The notes below the pieces were generated by a model. That model was not told where the DNA came from. It made no database searches and saw only the letters and a program-made list of their open reading frames with translations. DNA of 64,000 bases from Bradyrhizobium ottawaense (GTDB lineage Bacteria; Pseudomonadota; Alphaproteobacteria; Rhizobiales; Xanthobacteraceae): NCBI RefSeq assembly GCF_002278135.3, contig NZ_CP029425.2, positions 2,146,001 to 2,210,000 of the forward strand, written 5' to 3'. The position numbers were made by a program, and so were the translations under genes. Each line of letters opens with the position of its first letter. The stretch's first letter is position 1. Of the stretch, positions 29,977 through 39,062 are shown piece by piece.

Positions 29977-30294
29977 ATGTCAGCACCGCTTGTCGTTTCA
30001 ATTCCGCATCATCTCGGCCGCGAGGAGGCGGTCCGCCGGCTCAAGACCGGGCTCGGCCGGGCGGCAGCCAGCATTCCGGTGATGCAGGTCGAGGAGGAAC
30101 GCTGGACCGGCGACAGCATGGCCTTTCGCATTCGCGCGCTCGGGCAGATCGCGACGGGTCAGGTCGACGTCGCCGAAGACCATGTCAAGGTCCAGGTGGT
30201 GCTGCCCTGGCTGTTGCAGCGCTTTGCCGAGATGGCGCAGGCCACGATCAGGAAGCGCGGGCAGTTGCTGCTGACCAAGGACGACGGAAAGTAG
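29977..30294 (+). CDS. Polyhydroxyalkanoic acid system family protein
   Basis: A 105-residue soluble protein of the PHA granule-associated/regulatory small family. It begins VVSIPHHLGREEAVRRLKTGL, continues with a strand-rich region WTGDSMAFRIRALGQIATGQVDV and ends VQVVLPWLLQRFAEMA, the family hallmark. These proteins are linked to carbon-storage granules, though their molecular role is poorly defined. It converges on treY with only two bases between stops. No own promoter was recognised. Its place next to a glycogen/trehalose locus fits a carbon-storage theme. Confidence 0.82.
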   Translation: MSAPLVVSIPHHLGREEAVRRLKTGLGRAAASIPVMQVEEERWTGDSMAFRIRALGQIATGQVDVAEDHVKVQVVLPWLLQRFAEMAQATIRKRGQLLLTKDDGK

Positions 30295-30296
30295 CT

Positions 30297-33083
30297 TCAG
30301 GCGCGCACGCGCGGGCGCGCGGGCCTGATGGCGCTTGCCGTGCGGGCCTCGATGACAGCGGCGGGAAAATCACGGAAAGCCTGCGTGACCGGCAGTTCGT
30401 GGCCCTCATGGCCTGTCGCGGCATAGCCCGTGATATCGACGGTCGCGTCAATTCCCTCCACCGCGGGCCATTCCCGGCCCGCTTGGGTAAACGGCGCGAA
30501 CTGGCGCCCGACCACGACGATCGCCGCAGCGCGGCCATGGCGCCGGGCGTAGGCAATGACATGGTCGGCATGGGCGCCGCGCACCGCCAGCGGCTGATAG
30601 TCGCCTTGAGCGAAGACGTCGGCGAGTTCATTGCGCAGCTTGAGAAGACGCCGTGTCCAGGCCAGCTTGATCAGGCCGTCGGGCCAGCTCTTGGTCAGGC
30701 CACGCCAATCCGGATCGTCCAGTGAACTCAGCGCCGCGTGCCGCGCGCCAAAATCGACCGGGCGACGGTTGTCGGGGTCGACCAGTGACAGGTCCCAGAA
30801 CTCGGTGCCCTGGTAGAAGTCGGGCACGCCGGGCAAGGTGGCCTTGAGGGTGAGCTGGCTCAGAGAATTCAAGGCGCCGAGCAGCGCCAGGCGCCGGGCC
30901 AGCGTTTGCAGTGAATCCAGGAATTCACCGGATAGTGCGGGATCGAGAATCTTGTCGATGAAGCTCTTGGCGCCGTTCTCATAGGCTTCATGCGGGTTGA
31001 GCCAGCTCGTCTCTTCCTTGCCCTCGCGCGCGGCCTTCAGCGCATAGGCCTGGATGCGCTCGACGAAGCCGGCATCGACCGGTCCCTGCAGCGGCCAGGC
31101 TCCGAGCAGGGTCTGGTAGAGCATGTATTCGAACGTCGCCGACGGCGCGCGGTAATTGCCATGGAGCGTGAGGTGTGGCGCGTTCAGCACCTTCCATCGC
31201 GCCACCGCGCTGGTCCATTCGCCGGGAATCTCGCTGATCGCCGCGATGCGCGCGCGGGCGTCCTCGCCGCGCTTGGTGTCGTGGGTGGCGGTCGCCGTCA
31301 TTCCCAATGGCCATTCCTTGGCGCGGGCCTGCATGGTCTCGTGGAAGGTGGAAATCGTGAGCCCGGTGCTGGCGGGATCGCCGCCGACCTCGTTCAGCGC
31401 GAGCAGCCGGTGGAATTGATAGAACGCGGTGTCCTCCAGCGACTTCGCCATCATCGGCCCGGTGAATTGCTGCACCTTCAGCGCGAAACGACGCACGCGC
31501 GGGGCGCTGTGCGGGGGGCGGCCGGGCTTGAGCAGGTCCATGGTCAGCGCGTCGCGCAGGAAGTCGAAGATGCCTTCGTCCGCGGCGAACCATTCCGCGC
31601 GGGCGCGCGCGATGGTGTCATCGATCAGCTTGCGGTCGGGCGCGGTCGGGCCGCTGTTGGTCAGATAGGTGCGGTACACCGGGAAATGCAGCACATAGAG
31701 CTCCAGCGCCTGCCGCAAACTGTCGGCGGAGAAATCGCGCGTCGAGTAATGCCCGTTGGCGATGCGCGCGAGCAGGCGGGTCAGCACGGTGAATTCGCTG
31801 GTGAGCAGCGTCTCCAGCACGCGCCGCTTGGCGTCCTTGACGTAAGGCGCAAGCCGCGGCGGCCGGTTGCTGACCTGCCGCCAGGTCTCGTCCAGCGCCC
31901 CCAGGCCCCCGGCCTCGACCAGCGCATGGGTGATGACGTTCATCCATTCATAGCCGGTGGTGCCCTGAACGCCGGCGAGGTGCGGCAGGCGTTCGTGCTC
32001 GCACAGGATCTTCTCGATCACGGTGTAGAACGGCTTTGTATTTCCTTGCGCGTCGCGCACCAGCCGGCGCAGCCGCTGGCAATATTGCGCGGGGTCGCGC
32101 AGGCCGTCGATGTGATCGAGCCGGATGCCCTGCAGCTTGCCGCTGGCGATGAGCTGCTTCACCAGCCGGTGCGTGGCGGCGAAGGTGCTCGCGTCCTCGA
32201 CGCGCAGACCTGCGAGCCCGTTGACGTCGAAGAAGCGGCGATAGTTAATATCGCTGGAGGCAAGCCGCCAGTGCCCGAGCTTGTAGTGCTGGCGCTCCAG
32301 CAGATGGTGCAGCGCCAGCGTCTGCGCGGGACGATCCTTGGCGGCACGATAGGCGGCAAGGCCGCGTGCGATCACCTCGGCAGCACCAGGGATCTCCCTG
32401 AGCTCGGTCTTGAACGCCGGTGCCTCCTTGCGATTGGGACGACGCAATCCCGTATAGCGCGCCGCAAGCGACAGCAGAAGTTCGCCGGCCTCCGTCTCGG
32501 CGGCATCCGCTTCCTTCACGATCATGCGCAGCATCTCGCCATAGCGCTCCGGCGCGACGGGCAGGCGATGCTCGAAATACCAGGCAGAGAAGCTTCCCTG
32601 GTCCGGATCGTAGCGTAGCTCGATGTCGCCGCGCTCGAGCGCCTCGCCATAGGACGCGCCGAGGATGGGCAGCAGCACACCGCCGCGGGCGCGATAGGCG
32701 AGCTGATCCCAGTCGATGTCGAAGGAGACCGCGTGGGGCGAGGCCTGGCCCCATTCCAGCACGTCGAGCCACCAGGGATTGTCGGCAAAATGCACGCCGA
32801 CATGGTTGGGTACGAAGTCGATGATGAGGCCGAGGTCGTGCTTGGTCAGCGCCTCGCTCAGCCGGGCGAAGCCGGCCTCGCCGCCAAGCTCCGGATTGAA
32901 CTGGCTGTGATCGACGGTGTCGTAGCCATGGGTCGAGCCCTTGCGCGCCTTCATCACCGGCGAGGCATAGAGATGCGTGATCCCCAGCGCCTTCAGATAG
33001 GGGACCACCGCGGCCGCCTTGTCGAAGTCGAAATTCGCGGTGAGCTGAAGCCGATAGGTCGCGAGCGGAATGGCGGGAGGCAT
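30297..33083 (-). CDS. treY: Malto-oligosyltrehalose synthase
   Basis: A 928-residue GH13 enzyme that isomerises the reducing-end alpha-1,4 bond of maltodextrins to alpha-1,1, giving maltooligosyl trehalose. It starts IPLATYRLQLTANFDFDKA; the conserved regions are FVPNHVGV, the nucleophile Asp in GIRLDHIDGLRDP, the acid Glu in YTVIEKILCEHERL, and TATHDTKRGEDARAR. The C-terminal PGVPDFYQGTE matches TreY. The ATG at 33083 follows the treZ stop by one base, so the two are coupled. It is the last gene of the glgE-treY operon and works with TreZ to release trehalose from glycogen. Length is slightly above average. Confidence 0.96.
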   Translation of the reverse strand: MPPAIPLATYRLQLTANFDFDKAAAVVPYLKALGITHLYASPVMKARKGSTHGYDTVDHSQFNPELGGEAGFARLSEALTKHDLGLIIDFVPNHVGVHFADNPWWLDVLEWGQASPHAVSFDIDWDQLAYRARGGVLLPILGASYGEALERGDIELRYDPDQGSFSAWYFEHRLPVAPERYGEMLRMIVKEADAAETEAGELLLSLAARYTGLRRPNRKEAPAFKTELREIPGAAEVIARGLAAYRAAKDRPAQTLALHHLLERQHYKLGHWRLASSDINYRRFFDVNGLAGLRVEDASTFAATHRLVKQLIASGKLQGIRLDHIDGLRDPAQYCQRLRRLVRDAQGNTKPFYTVIEKILCEHERLPHLAGVQGTTGYEWMNVITHALVEAGGLGALDETWRQVSNRPPRLAPYVKDAKRRVLETLLTSEFTVLTRLLARIANGHYSTRDFSADSLRQALELYVLHFPVYRTYLTNSGPTAPDRKLIDDTIARARAEWFAADEGIFDFLRDALTMDLLKPGRPPHSAPRVRRFALKVQQFTGPMMAKSLEDTAFYQFHRLLALNEVGGDPASTGLTISTFHETMQARAKEWPLGMTATATHDTKRGEDARARIAAISEIPGEWTSAVARWKVLNAPHLTLHGNYRAPSATFEYMLYQTLLGAWPLQGPVDAGFVERIQAYALKAAREGKEETSWLNPHEAYENGAKSFIDKILDPALSGEFLDSLQTLARRLALLGALNSLSQLTLKATLPGVPDFYQGTEFWDLSLVDPDNRRPVDFGARHAALSSLDDPDWRGLTKSWPDGLIKLAWTRRLLKLRNELADVFAQGDYQPLAVRGAHADHVIAYARRHGRAAAIVVVGRQFAPFTQAGREWPAVEGIDATVDITGYAATGHEGHELPVTQAFRDFPAAVIEARTASAIRPARPRVRA

Positions 33084-33084
33084 C

Positions 33085-34836
33085 CTAACCTCCGAGGCGC
33101 CAGACCACCGACCAGGGCGGAAGCCGGTCGCCGGTCTCGCCGCCCCAGATCGGCGTACCCGCGCTGACATTGGAGACGATCTCGTGGTCCGACAGGTTGG
33201 CGATCAGGCGCAGCACCGTGCCGTCGCCCATGCGCCAATGCGCGGTGAGCAGGCCGCTATCGGCCGCCTCGGCTTCGCCGAAACTCGCGCCCCTCAGCCG
33301 CGGCATGATCTCCTTGCGGCGAAGCGCAAGCAGCTCCCGGACCAGCGCGAGCCGCGCGTCCTGCTGCGGCGTGCGGCCGGTCCAGTCGAGCACGGCCGAT
33401 TGCAGCGTTGCCGGATCGAGCGGGTTGGGCACCTCGTCGCCGTACTTCTCGTAAGCCCAGGCATATTCCTGCTTACGCCCCTTGCGGACGGCATCGGCGA
33501 GTTCGCCGTGGAAATCGCAGAAGAACGGAAAAGGCGCCGTGGAGCCCCATTCCTCGCCCTGAAACAGCATCGGCACCATCGGCGCGAGCAGTGTCACTGC
33601 AAGCGCCGCTTCGATCTGCTGCGATGATGCCAGGCTCTCGAGCCGGTCGCCGAGCGGACGATTGCCGATCTGGTCGTGGTTTTGCAGGAAATTGACGAAG
33701 GTCGCCGGCGGCAGCTTGCCGCTCGGCTCGCCGCGCGGCTTCTTGCCCCAGAACTCCGAAACCTCGCCCTGGTAGACGAAGCCGGAGGCCAGCGCGCGGG
33801 CGAGATCGAGCCGTGGCGTTTGATAATCCGCGTAGTATCCGGCGAGCTCGCCGGTCAGCATCACGTGCCAGACGTGGTGATAATCGTCGTTCCACTGTCC
33901 CCGATATTTGCCGTTCGGCGGCTCCTGCGCCGCGTCGAGCAGGCTGGCGCGATTGTCGCCGTTCTCCAGCACGAGGTGGATGCGCCGCCCCGTGGCCTTG
34001 GCAAGCTCGCCGGCGGCGACGCTGAGGTCCTGCAGCATCGACTGCTCGCCGGGGATTGCCATGATGTGATTGGCGGCATCCAGCCTCAGGCCGTCGAAAC
34101 GGTAGTCGCTGAGCCAGGACAGCGCGTTCTCGACCGCGAATGCGCGCACCTGCGGCACGCGATAGTCGATCGCACTGCCCCAGGGCGTGTGAGCATCGGT
34201 GAAGAAGGTCGGCGCATAGCGGCCGAGATAATTCCCCTCGGGCCCGAAATGATTGTAGACGACGTCGAGGAATACCATCAGCCCGCGCAGATGCGCTTCG
34301 TCGATCAGCGTCTTCAGGTCTTCGGGCCGGCCATAGGCGCTGTCGGGCGCGTACCACAGCACGCCGTCATAGCCCCAGCCGCGGCGCCCGGCGAAATCGG
34401 CCAGCGGCATCAATTCCAGCGCGGTGATGCCCGTTGCGACAAGATGATCGAGCTTGTCGATCATGGCGCGGTAAGTGCCTTGGGAGGTGAAGGTGCCGAC
34501 ATGAGTCTCGATCAGCACCGTCTCTTCCCAGGGCCGGCCGCGCCAATCGCGCGCACGCCACGAAAAGGCGTCGTGATCGATCACCTCGCTCGGGCCGAAC
34601 ACATCCTCGGGCTGAAAGGCCGAGGCGGGATCGGGTACCTCGATCTCGTCGTCGATCCTGAACTTGTAGGGACTGCCGGCGGTGAGGCCGGAAATATCCG
34701 CCACGTACCAGCCATCCTGCCGGCGCTGCATCGCGTGTCTTCGGTCGAGCAGGAGGTCGACACGGCGAGCGCCAGGCGCCCACAGGCGGAACGACACGCC
34801 GTCCTTTGTCGGCCTCGCCCCGAAGGATGGCCTCAT
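33085..34836 (-). CDS. treZ: Malto-oligosyltrehalose trehalohydrolase
   Basis: A 583-residue GH13 enzyme cleaving trehalose off maltooligosyl trehalose. An N-terminal E-set/CBM48 domain (about 1-95: VSFRLWAPGARRVDLLL) precedes the barrel. Key elements are LIETHVGTFTSQGTY, VVYNHFGPEGNYL, nucleophile Asp in FDGLRLDAANHI, the Glu of IHLVLENGDN and FLQNHDQIGNR, all typical of TreZ. It ends ETGDRLPPWSVVWRL. Its ATG overlaps the glgX stop by four bases. Together with TreY it forms the TreYZ route from glycogen to trehalose. Confidence 0.96.
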   Translation of the reverse strand: MRPSFGARPTKDGVSFRLWAPGARRVDLLLDRRHAMQRRQDGWYVADISGLTAGSPYKFRIDDEIEVPDPASAFQPEDVFGPSEVIDHDAFSWRARDWRGRPWEETVLIETHVGTFTSQGTYRAMIDKLDHLVATGITALELMPLADFAGRRGWGYDGVLWYAPDSAYGRPEDLKTLIDEAHLRGLMVFLDVVYNHFGPEGNYLGRYAPTFFTDAHTPWGSAIDYRVPQVRAFAVENALSWLSDYRFDGLRLDAANHIMAIPGEQSMLQDLSVAAGELAKATGRRIHLVLENGDNRASLLDAAQEPPNGKYRGQWNDDYHHVWHVMLTGELAGYYADYQTPRLDLARALASGFVYQGEVSEFWGKKPRGEPSGKLPPATFVNFLQNHDQIGNRPLGDRLESLASSQQIEAALAVTLLAPMVPMLFQGEEWGSTAPFPFFCDFHGELADAVRKGRKQEYAWAYEKYGDEVPNPLDPATLQSAVLDWTGRTPQQDARLALVRELLALRRKEIMPRLRGASFGEAEAADSGLLTAHWRMGDGTVLRLIANLSDHEIVSNVSAGTPIWGGETGDRLPPWSVVWRLGG

Positions 34837-36911
34837 AGCGCCCCCGCGAAGGCGAGCACGGAGCGCGGCGGCGCCTTGCTATCGCTCCCGGGCGGGAACT
34901 CGACCGTATTCAGCTTGGCATCGGTCGTGTTCAAGATCTGTTGCCAGCTCTTGTATTCGGGCATTTTGGGCAATTTGAATGCGATCTCTTCGGGGGCGGC
35001 GTTCAGTACGATAAAGATCGCGGCCCCACCCGGTTCCATCGGGCCCATCACATAGGAGAGGAATCTTCCCTCCGGGAATTTCCAGTCGTTCTCCGTCATC
35101 TCGTCACCCGCAGGTGTCAGCCACAATGTGCCGTACGACACGCCGTCTGCGGGGCGGCCGTCGAGCCAGCGATGGCTGCGAAGTTGCGAGAACCGGCGGC
35201 GGATGTCGGCGAGATGGCCGACGAAATCGACCATGTCGTCGCCCTCTTTGCCGAGATTGTCCCAGCCGACCCAGCCGATCTCGTTGTCCTGGCAATAGGC
35301 GTTGTTGTTGCCGGATTGCGAGTTGCCGACCTCGTCGCCGGCGAGGATCAGCGGAACACCCTGCGCCAGCATCAGACAGGCCAGCACGTTCTTGCGAAGC
35401 TGGCGGCGCAGGGCGATGATATCAGGATCGTCGGTCGGACCCTCGACACCGCAATTGTTGCTGTGGTTGTCGTTGGAGCCGTCGCGGTTGTCCTCGCCGT
35501 TGGCCTCGTTGTGCTTCTCGTTGTAGCTGAAGAGGTCGGCGAGCGTGAAGCCGTCGTGGACGGTGATGTGATTGATGCTGGCGCGCGGCCGCCGTCCGTC
35601 ATGGTTGAACAGGTCGGAGGATGCCGTCATCCGACTGGAGATGTCGCCGATTAGGCTGCCTTCGCCGCTCCAGTAGCGGCGCATGGCGCTGCGATAGCGA
35701 TCATTCCATTCCGACCATTGCGAGGGGAATGCGCCGACCTGGTAACCGCCGAGGCCAAGGTCCCAGGGTTCGGCGACGAGCTTGACCGTCGCGAGCACCG
35801 GATCCTGCCGGATCGCGGTCAAGAACGAGATGCCGCGATCATAACCGTTCGGTCCGCGCGCGAGCGTGGTGGCGAGGTCGAAGCGGAAGCCGTCGACGTG
35901 GCAGACCTCGACCCAGTAGCGCAAGGAATCCATCACCATCTGCAGCACGCGCGGATGGGTGAGATTGACCGACGAGCCGCAACCGGTGAAGTCGTCGTAA
36001 TAGCGCGGGTTCTCGCGGTTGAGCCAGTAATAGGAGGCGTTGTCGATGCCGCGGTAGCACAGCGTCGGACCAAGATGGTTGCCTTCGGCGGTGTGGTTGT
36101 AGACGACGTCGAGCATCACCTCGATGCCGGCATCGTGCAGGCGCGCCACCGTGGTGCGGAAGGAGTCGAGCGCGTTGTCCTGGGCGTAGCGCAGCTCCGG
36201 CGCGAAGAACGAGAGCGAGTTGTAGCCCCAGTAATTGGCGAGCTTCTTCTCCACCAGGATGCGGTCGTCGACGAAGCTGTGCACCGGCAGCAGCTCGACC
36301 GTGGTGACGCCGAGCTTCTTCAGGTGCTCGATCATCGCCGGCGAAGACAGCCCGCCATAGGTGCCCCGCAGGTTCGGTGGCACGTCGTCGCGCTTCTGGG
36401 TCAAACCCTTGACGTGAGCCTCGTAGATGACGGTGTCTTCCCATGGGATGTTGGGACGGATCTCGCGGCGGCCCCAGTTGAAGGTCTCGTCGACCACGAC
36501 GGCCTTGGGCATGCCGCGGGCATTGTCGCGCCGGTCGAAGGAGAGATCCTCGCGCGCGCTTCCGGTGCGGTAGGCAAAATGCGCATCGCTCCAGACCAGG
36601 CGTCCCGCGAGCCGCTTGGCATAGGGATCGAGCAGCAGCTTGTTCGCGTTGAAGCGGTGGCCGTGCTCAGGCTCGTAGGGGCCGTGCACGCGATAGCCGT
36701 AGAGCTGGCCGGGCGAGACGTCGTTGAGATAGCCGTGCCAGACATCCTCGGTTCTTTCAGGCAGCTCGATGCGTTCGAGCTCGCGGCGGCCTTGCGCGTC
36801 GAACAGGCAGAGTTCCACCTTCTGTGCGTTCGCGGAGAACAGCGCGAAATTGGTGCCGCGTCCGTCCCAGCTTGCGCCGAGGCGTGCAGGCGATCCAGCA
36901 GTCAGGCGCAT
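34833..36911 (-). CDS. glgX: Glycogen debranching enzyme (isoamylase type)
   Basis: A 692-residue GH13 debrancher that hydrolyses alpha-1,6 branches of limit dextrins. An N-terminal CBM48 (about 5-100, LGASWDGRGTNFALFSANA) is followed by the barrel: YEAHVKGLTQ, DVVYNHTAEGNHLGPTL, nucleophile in VDGFRFDLATTLAR, acid Glu in LVAEPWDLG, and NHITVHDGFTLADL. The NEANGEDNRDGSNDNHS loop is characteristic of GlgX/TreX. It provides linear dextrins for TreY/TreZ and MalQ. Three bases separate it from glgB and it overlaps treZ by four. Normal length. Confidence 0.96.
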   Translation of the reverse strand: MRLTAGSPARLGASWDGRGTNFALFSANAQKVELCLFDAQGRRELERIELPERTEDVWHGYLNDVSPGQLYGYRVHGPYEPEHGHRFNANKLLLDPYAKRLAGRLVWSDAHFAYRTGSAREDLSFDRRDNARGMPKAVVVDETFNWGRREIRPNIPWEDTVIYEAHVKGLTQKRDDVPPNLRGTYGGLSSPAMIEHLKKLGVTTVELLPVHSFVDDRILVEKKLANYWGYNSLSFFAPELRYAQDNALDSFRTTVARLHDAGIEVMLDVVYNHTAEGNHLGPTLCYRGIDNASYYWLNRENPRYYDDFTGCGSSVNLTHPRVLQMVMDSLRYWVEVCHVDGFRFDLATTLARGPNGYDRGISFLTAIRQDPVLATVKLVAEPWDLGLGGYQVGAFPSQWSEWNDRYRSAMRRYWSGEGSLIGDISSRMTASSDLFNHDGRRPRASINHITVHDGFTLADLFSYNEKHNEANGEDNRDGSNDNHSNNCGVEGPTDDPDIIALRRQLRKNVLACLMLAQGVPLILAGDEVGNSQSGNNNAYCQDNEIGWVGWDNLGKEGDDMVDFVGHLADIRRRFSQLRSHRWLDGRPADGVSYGTLWLTPAGDEMTENDWKFPEGRFLSYVMGPMEPGGAAIFIVLNAAPEEIAFKLPKMPEYKSWQQILNTTDAKLNTVEFPPGSDSKAPPRSVLAFAGAL

Positions 36912-36914
36912 GTG

Positions 36915-39062
36915 TCAGCTTTCCGGAACGAGGAAGATCGCGGCGAGCGGCGGAATGGTGAGGCGGAGCTCGGGCGCCTTGCCTTCAACGGCATGAACCT
37001 CGCCGATGTTCCCGACATTGCTGCCGCCATAATGGGCGGAGTCCGAATTGAACACTTCCTTCCATTTGCCGGCAAAGGGCACGCGAACGCGATAGTTGCG
37101 ATAGACATTGGGAGAGAAGTTGATGATGACGAGACACCGCGCCTGCTCGTCGAATCCCTTGCGCAGCCAGGCGAACACGTTGCGGTTGGCATCATCCGTG
37201 ATCAGCCATTCGAAGCCGGCCTGGTCGCAGTCCATCTGGTGCAGCGCCGGCACCGCGCGGTAGAGCCGGTTGAGGTCGCGGATCAGTGACTGGATGCCGG
37301 AATGATACTTGTATTCGAGCAGGTGCCAGTCGAGCGACTGGTCGTGATTCCATTCGCGGCTCTGGGCGATTTCCGCGCCCATGAACAACAGCTTCTTGCC
37401 GGGATGGCCGAACATGAAACTGTAATAGGCGCGCAAATTCGCAAAGCGCTGCCACTCGTCGCCGGGCATGCGGCCGAGGATCGAGCGCTTGCCGTGCACG
37501 ACCTCGTCATGCGAGAGCGGCAGGATGAAGTTTTCCGAGAAGGCGTAGTGCAGGCCGAACAGGATGTCGCCGTGATGGTGCTTGCGATGGATCGGATCCT
37601 TGCTGATGTAGTTCAGCGTGTCGTGCATCCAGCCCATGTTCCACTTGTAGCCGAAGCCGAGCCCGCCGAATTCGACCGGGCGTGAGACCTGCGGCCAGGC
37701 CGTGGATTCCTCGGCCGCCGTGGTCGCCTGCGGGAAGCGCGCGAATACTTCCGTGTTGAAGCGGCGCAGGAAGTTGATCGCCTCGATGTTTTCGCGGCCG
37801 CCATATTGGTTCGGGATCCAGGCGCCGGGCGGCCGGCTGTAGTCGAGATAGAGCATGGACGCGACGGCATCGACGCGTAAGCCGTCAATGGCATAACGCT
37901 CCATCCAGAACAGCGCGTTCGACACCAGGAAGTTCGTCACTTCGGTGCGGCCGTAATTATAGATCAAGGTGCCCCAGTCGAGATGGCGGCCCTGGAGCGG
38001 GTTGGCGTGCTCGTAGAGCGCGGTGCCGTCGAAGCTGCCGAGCCCGTGGGGATCGTCGGGGAAGTGACCGGGCACCCAATCGAGCAGCACGCCGACGCCT
38101 TCGCGGTGGCAGGCATCGACGAGGGCGGCAAAATGCTCCGGCGTGCCGAAGCGGCTGGTCGGCGCATAGAGGCCGGTCGGCTGATAGCCCCAGGAGCCAT
38201 CGAAGGGATGCTCGCTCACGGGCAGGAATTCGAGATGGGTGAAGCCCATGTCGCGGGCATAGGCCGGCAACTGTTCGGCCAGCTCGCGATAGGTCAGCCA
38301 TTCATCGCCGTTCTTGCGACGCCACGAGCCGAGATGGACCTCGTAGATCGACATCGGCGCCGACAGCGCGTTGATGCCGTCAGGCGCCGGGCGCGGACGC
38401 GCCAGATCCGCCTCGTCGAACACGATGGAGGCCGTCTTCGGCCGGACTTCGCTGGCAAAGGCCATCGGGTCTGATTTCAGCGGAAGCAGATGGCCGTGCG
38501 GCCCGATGATCTCGAACTTGTAGTGATCGCCGGCTTTGGCATGCGGAATGAACAATTCCCAATACCCGGCGCCGCGCACCCGCATCGGATGGCGACGTCC
38601 GTCCCAGAAATTGAAATCGCCGACCACGGAAACGCGGCGTGCGTTCGGCGCCAGCACCACGAAGCCGATGCCGTCGATGCCCTCGAGCCGCATCGGATGC
38701 GCCCCGAGCTTGTCGTAAAGGCGCTGATCGGTGCCTTCGCCCAGCAAATAGAGGTCGAAATCGGTCAGGATCGGCGGAAAGCGGTAGGCGTCCTCGAACT
38801 CGACGACGTTGCCGCCGAATTTTGCGCGCAGCTGATAGTGCTTCGAGCCATTGGGCAGGGCCCCGATGAACAGGCCGGAATCGTGCACGCGGTCGAGCGG
38901 AGCGACTTCGCCACGCTCGCCGACTGCCTCGACATTTGAGGCCTCGGGGAGAAAGGCGCGCACCACGCTTTTACCGCCCTCGGGATGCAGCCCGAGATAG
39001 TGGAAGGGGTCGGAGTGGCGGCCCTCGATGATCGCATAGGCCTCGGCAGGCAGTTTAGGCAT
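36915..39062 (-). CDS. glgB: 1,4-alpha-glucan branching enzyme
   Basis: A 715-residue GH13 branching enzyme forming alpha-1,6 bonds in glycogen. An N-terminal N1/CBM48 pair ([18 protein letters not shown], then [20 protein letters not shown]) precedes the catalytic barrel: [17 protein letters not shown], nucleophile Asp in [17 protein letters not shown], acid Glu in [10 protein letters not shown] and [12 protein letters not shown]. The end has [18 protein letters not shown] and AIFLVP. I chose ATG 39062 (GGGAG site, overlap of eight bases with treS) over a GTG at 39080. It supplies the branching step of the GlgE-type or classical glycogen pathway. Confidence 0.97.
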   Translation of the reverse strand: MPKLPAEAYAIIEGRHSDPFHYLGLHPEGGKSVVRAFLPEASNVEAVGERGEVAPLDRVHDSGLFIGALPNGSKHYQLRAKFGGNVVEFEDAYRFPPILTDFDLYLLGEGTDQRLYDKLGAHPMRLEGIDGIGFVVLAPNARRVSVVGDFNFWDGRRHPMRVRGAGYWELFIPHAKAGDHYKFEIIGPHGHLLPLKSDPMAFASEVRPKTASIVFDEADLARPRPAPDGINALSAPMSIYEVHLGSWRRKNGDEWLTYRELAEQLPAYARDMGFTHLEFLPVSEHPFDGSWGYQPTGLYAPTSRFGTPEHFAALVDACHREGVGVLLDWVPGHFPDDPHGLGSFDGTALYEHANPLQGRHLDWGTLIYNYGRTEVTNFLVSNALFWMERYAIDGLRVDAVASMLYLDYSRPPGAWIPNQYGGRENIEAINFLRRFNTEVFARFPQATTAAEESTAWPQVSRPVEFGGLGFGYKWNMGWMHDTLNYISKDPIHRKHHHGDILFGLHYAFSENFILPLSHDEVVHGKRSILGRMPGDEWQRFANLRAYYSFMFGHPGKKLLFMGAEIAQSREWNHDQSLDWHLLEYKYHSGIQSLIRDLNRLYRAVPALHQMDCDQAGFEWLITDDANRNVFAWLRKGFDEQARCLVIINFSPNVYRNYRVRVPFAGKWKEVFNSDSAHYGGSNVGNIGEVHAVEGKAPELRLTIPPLAAIFLVPES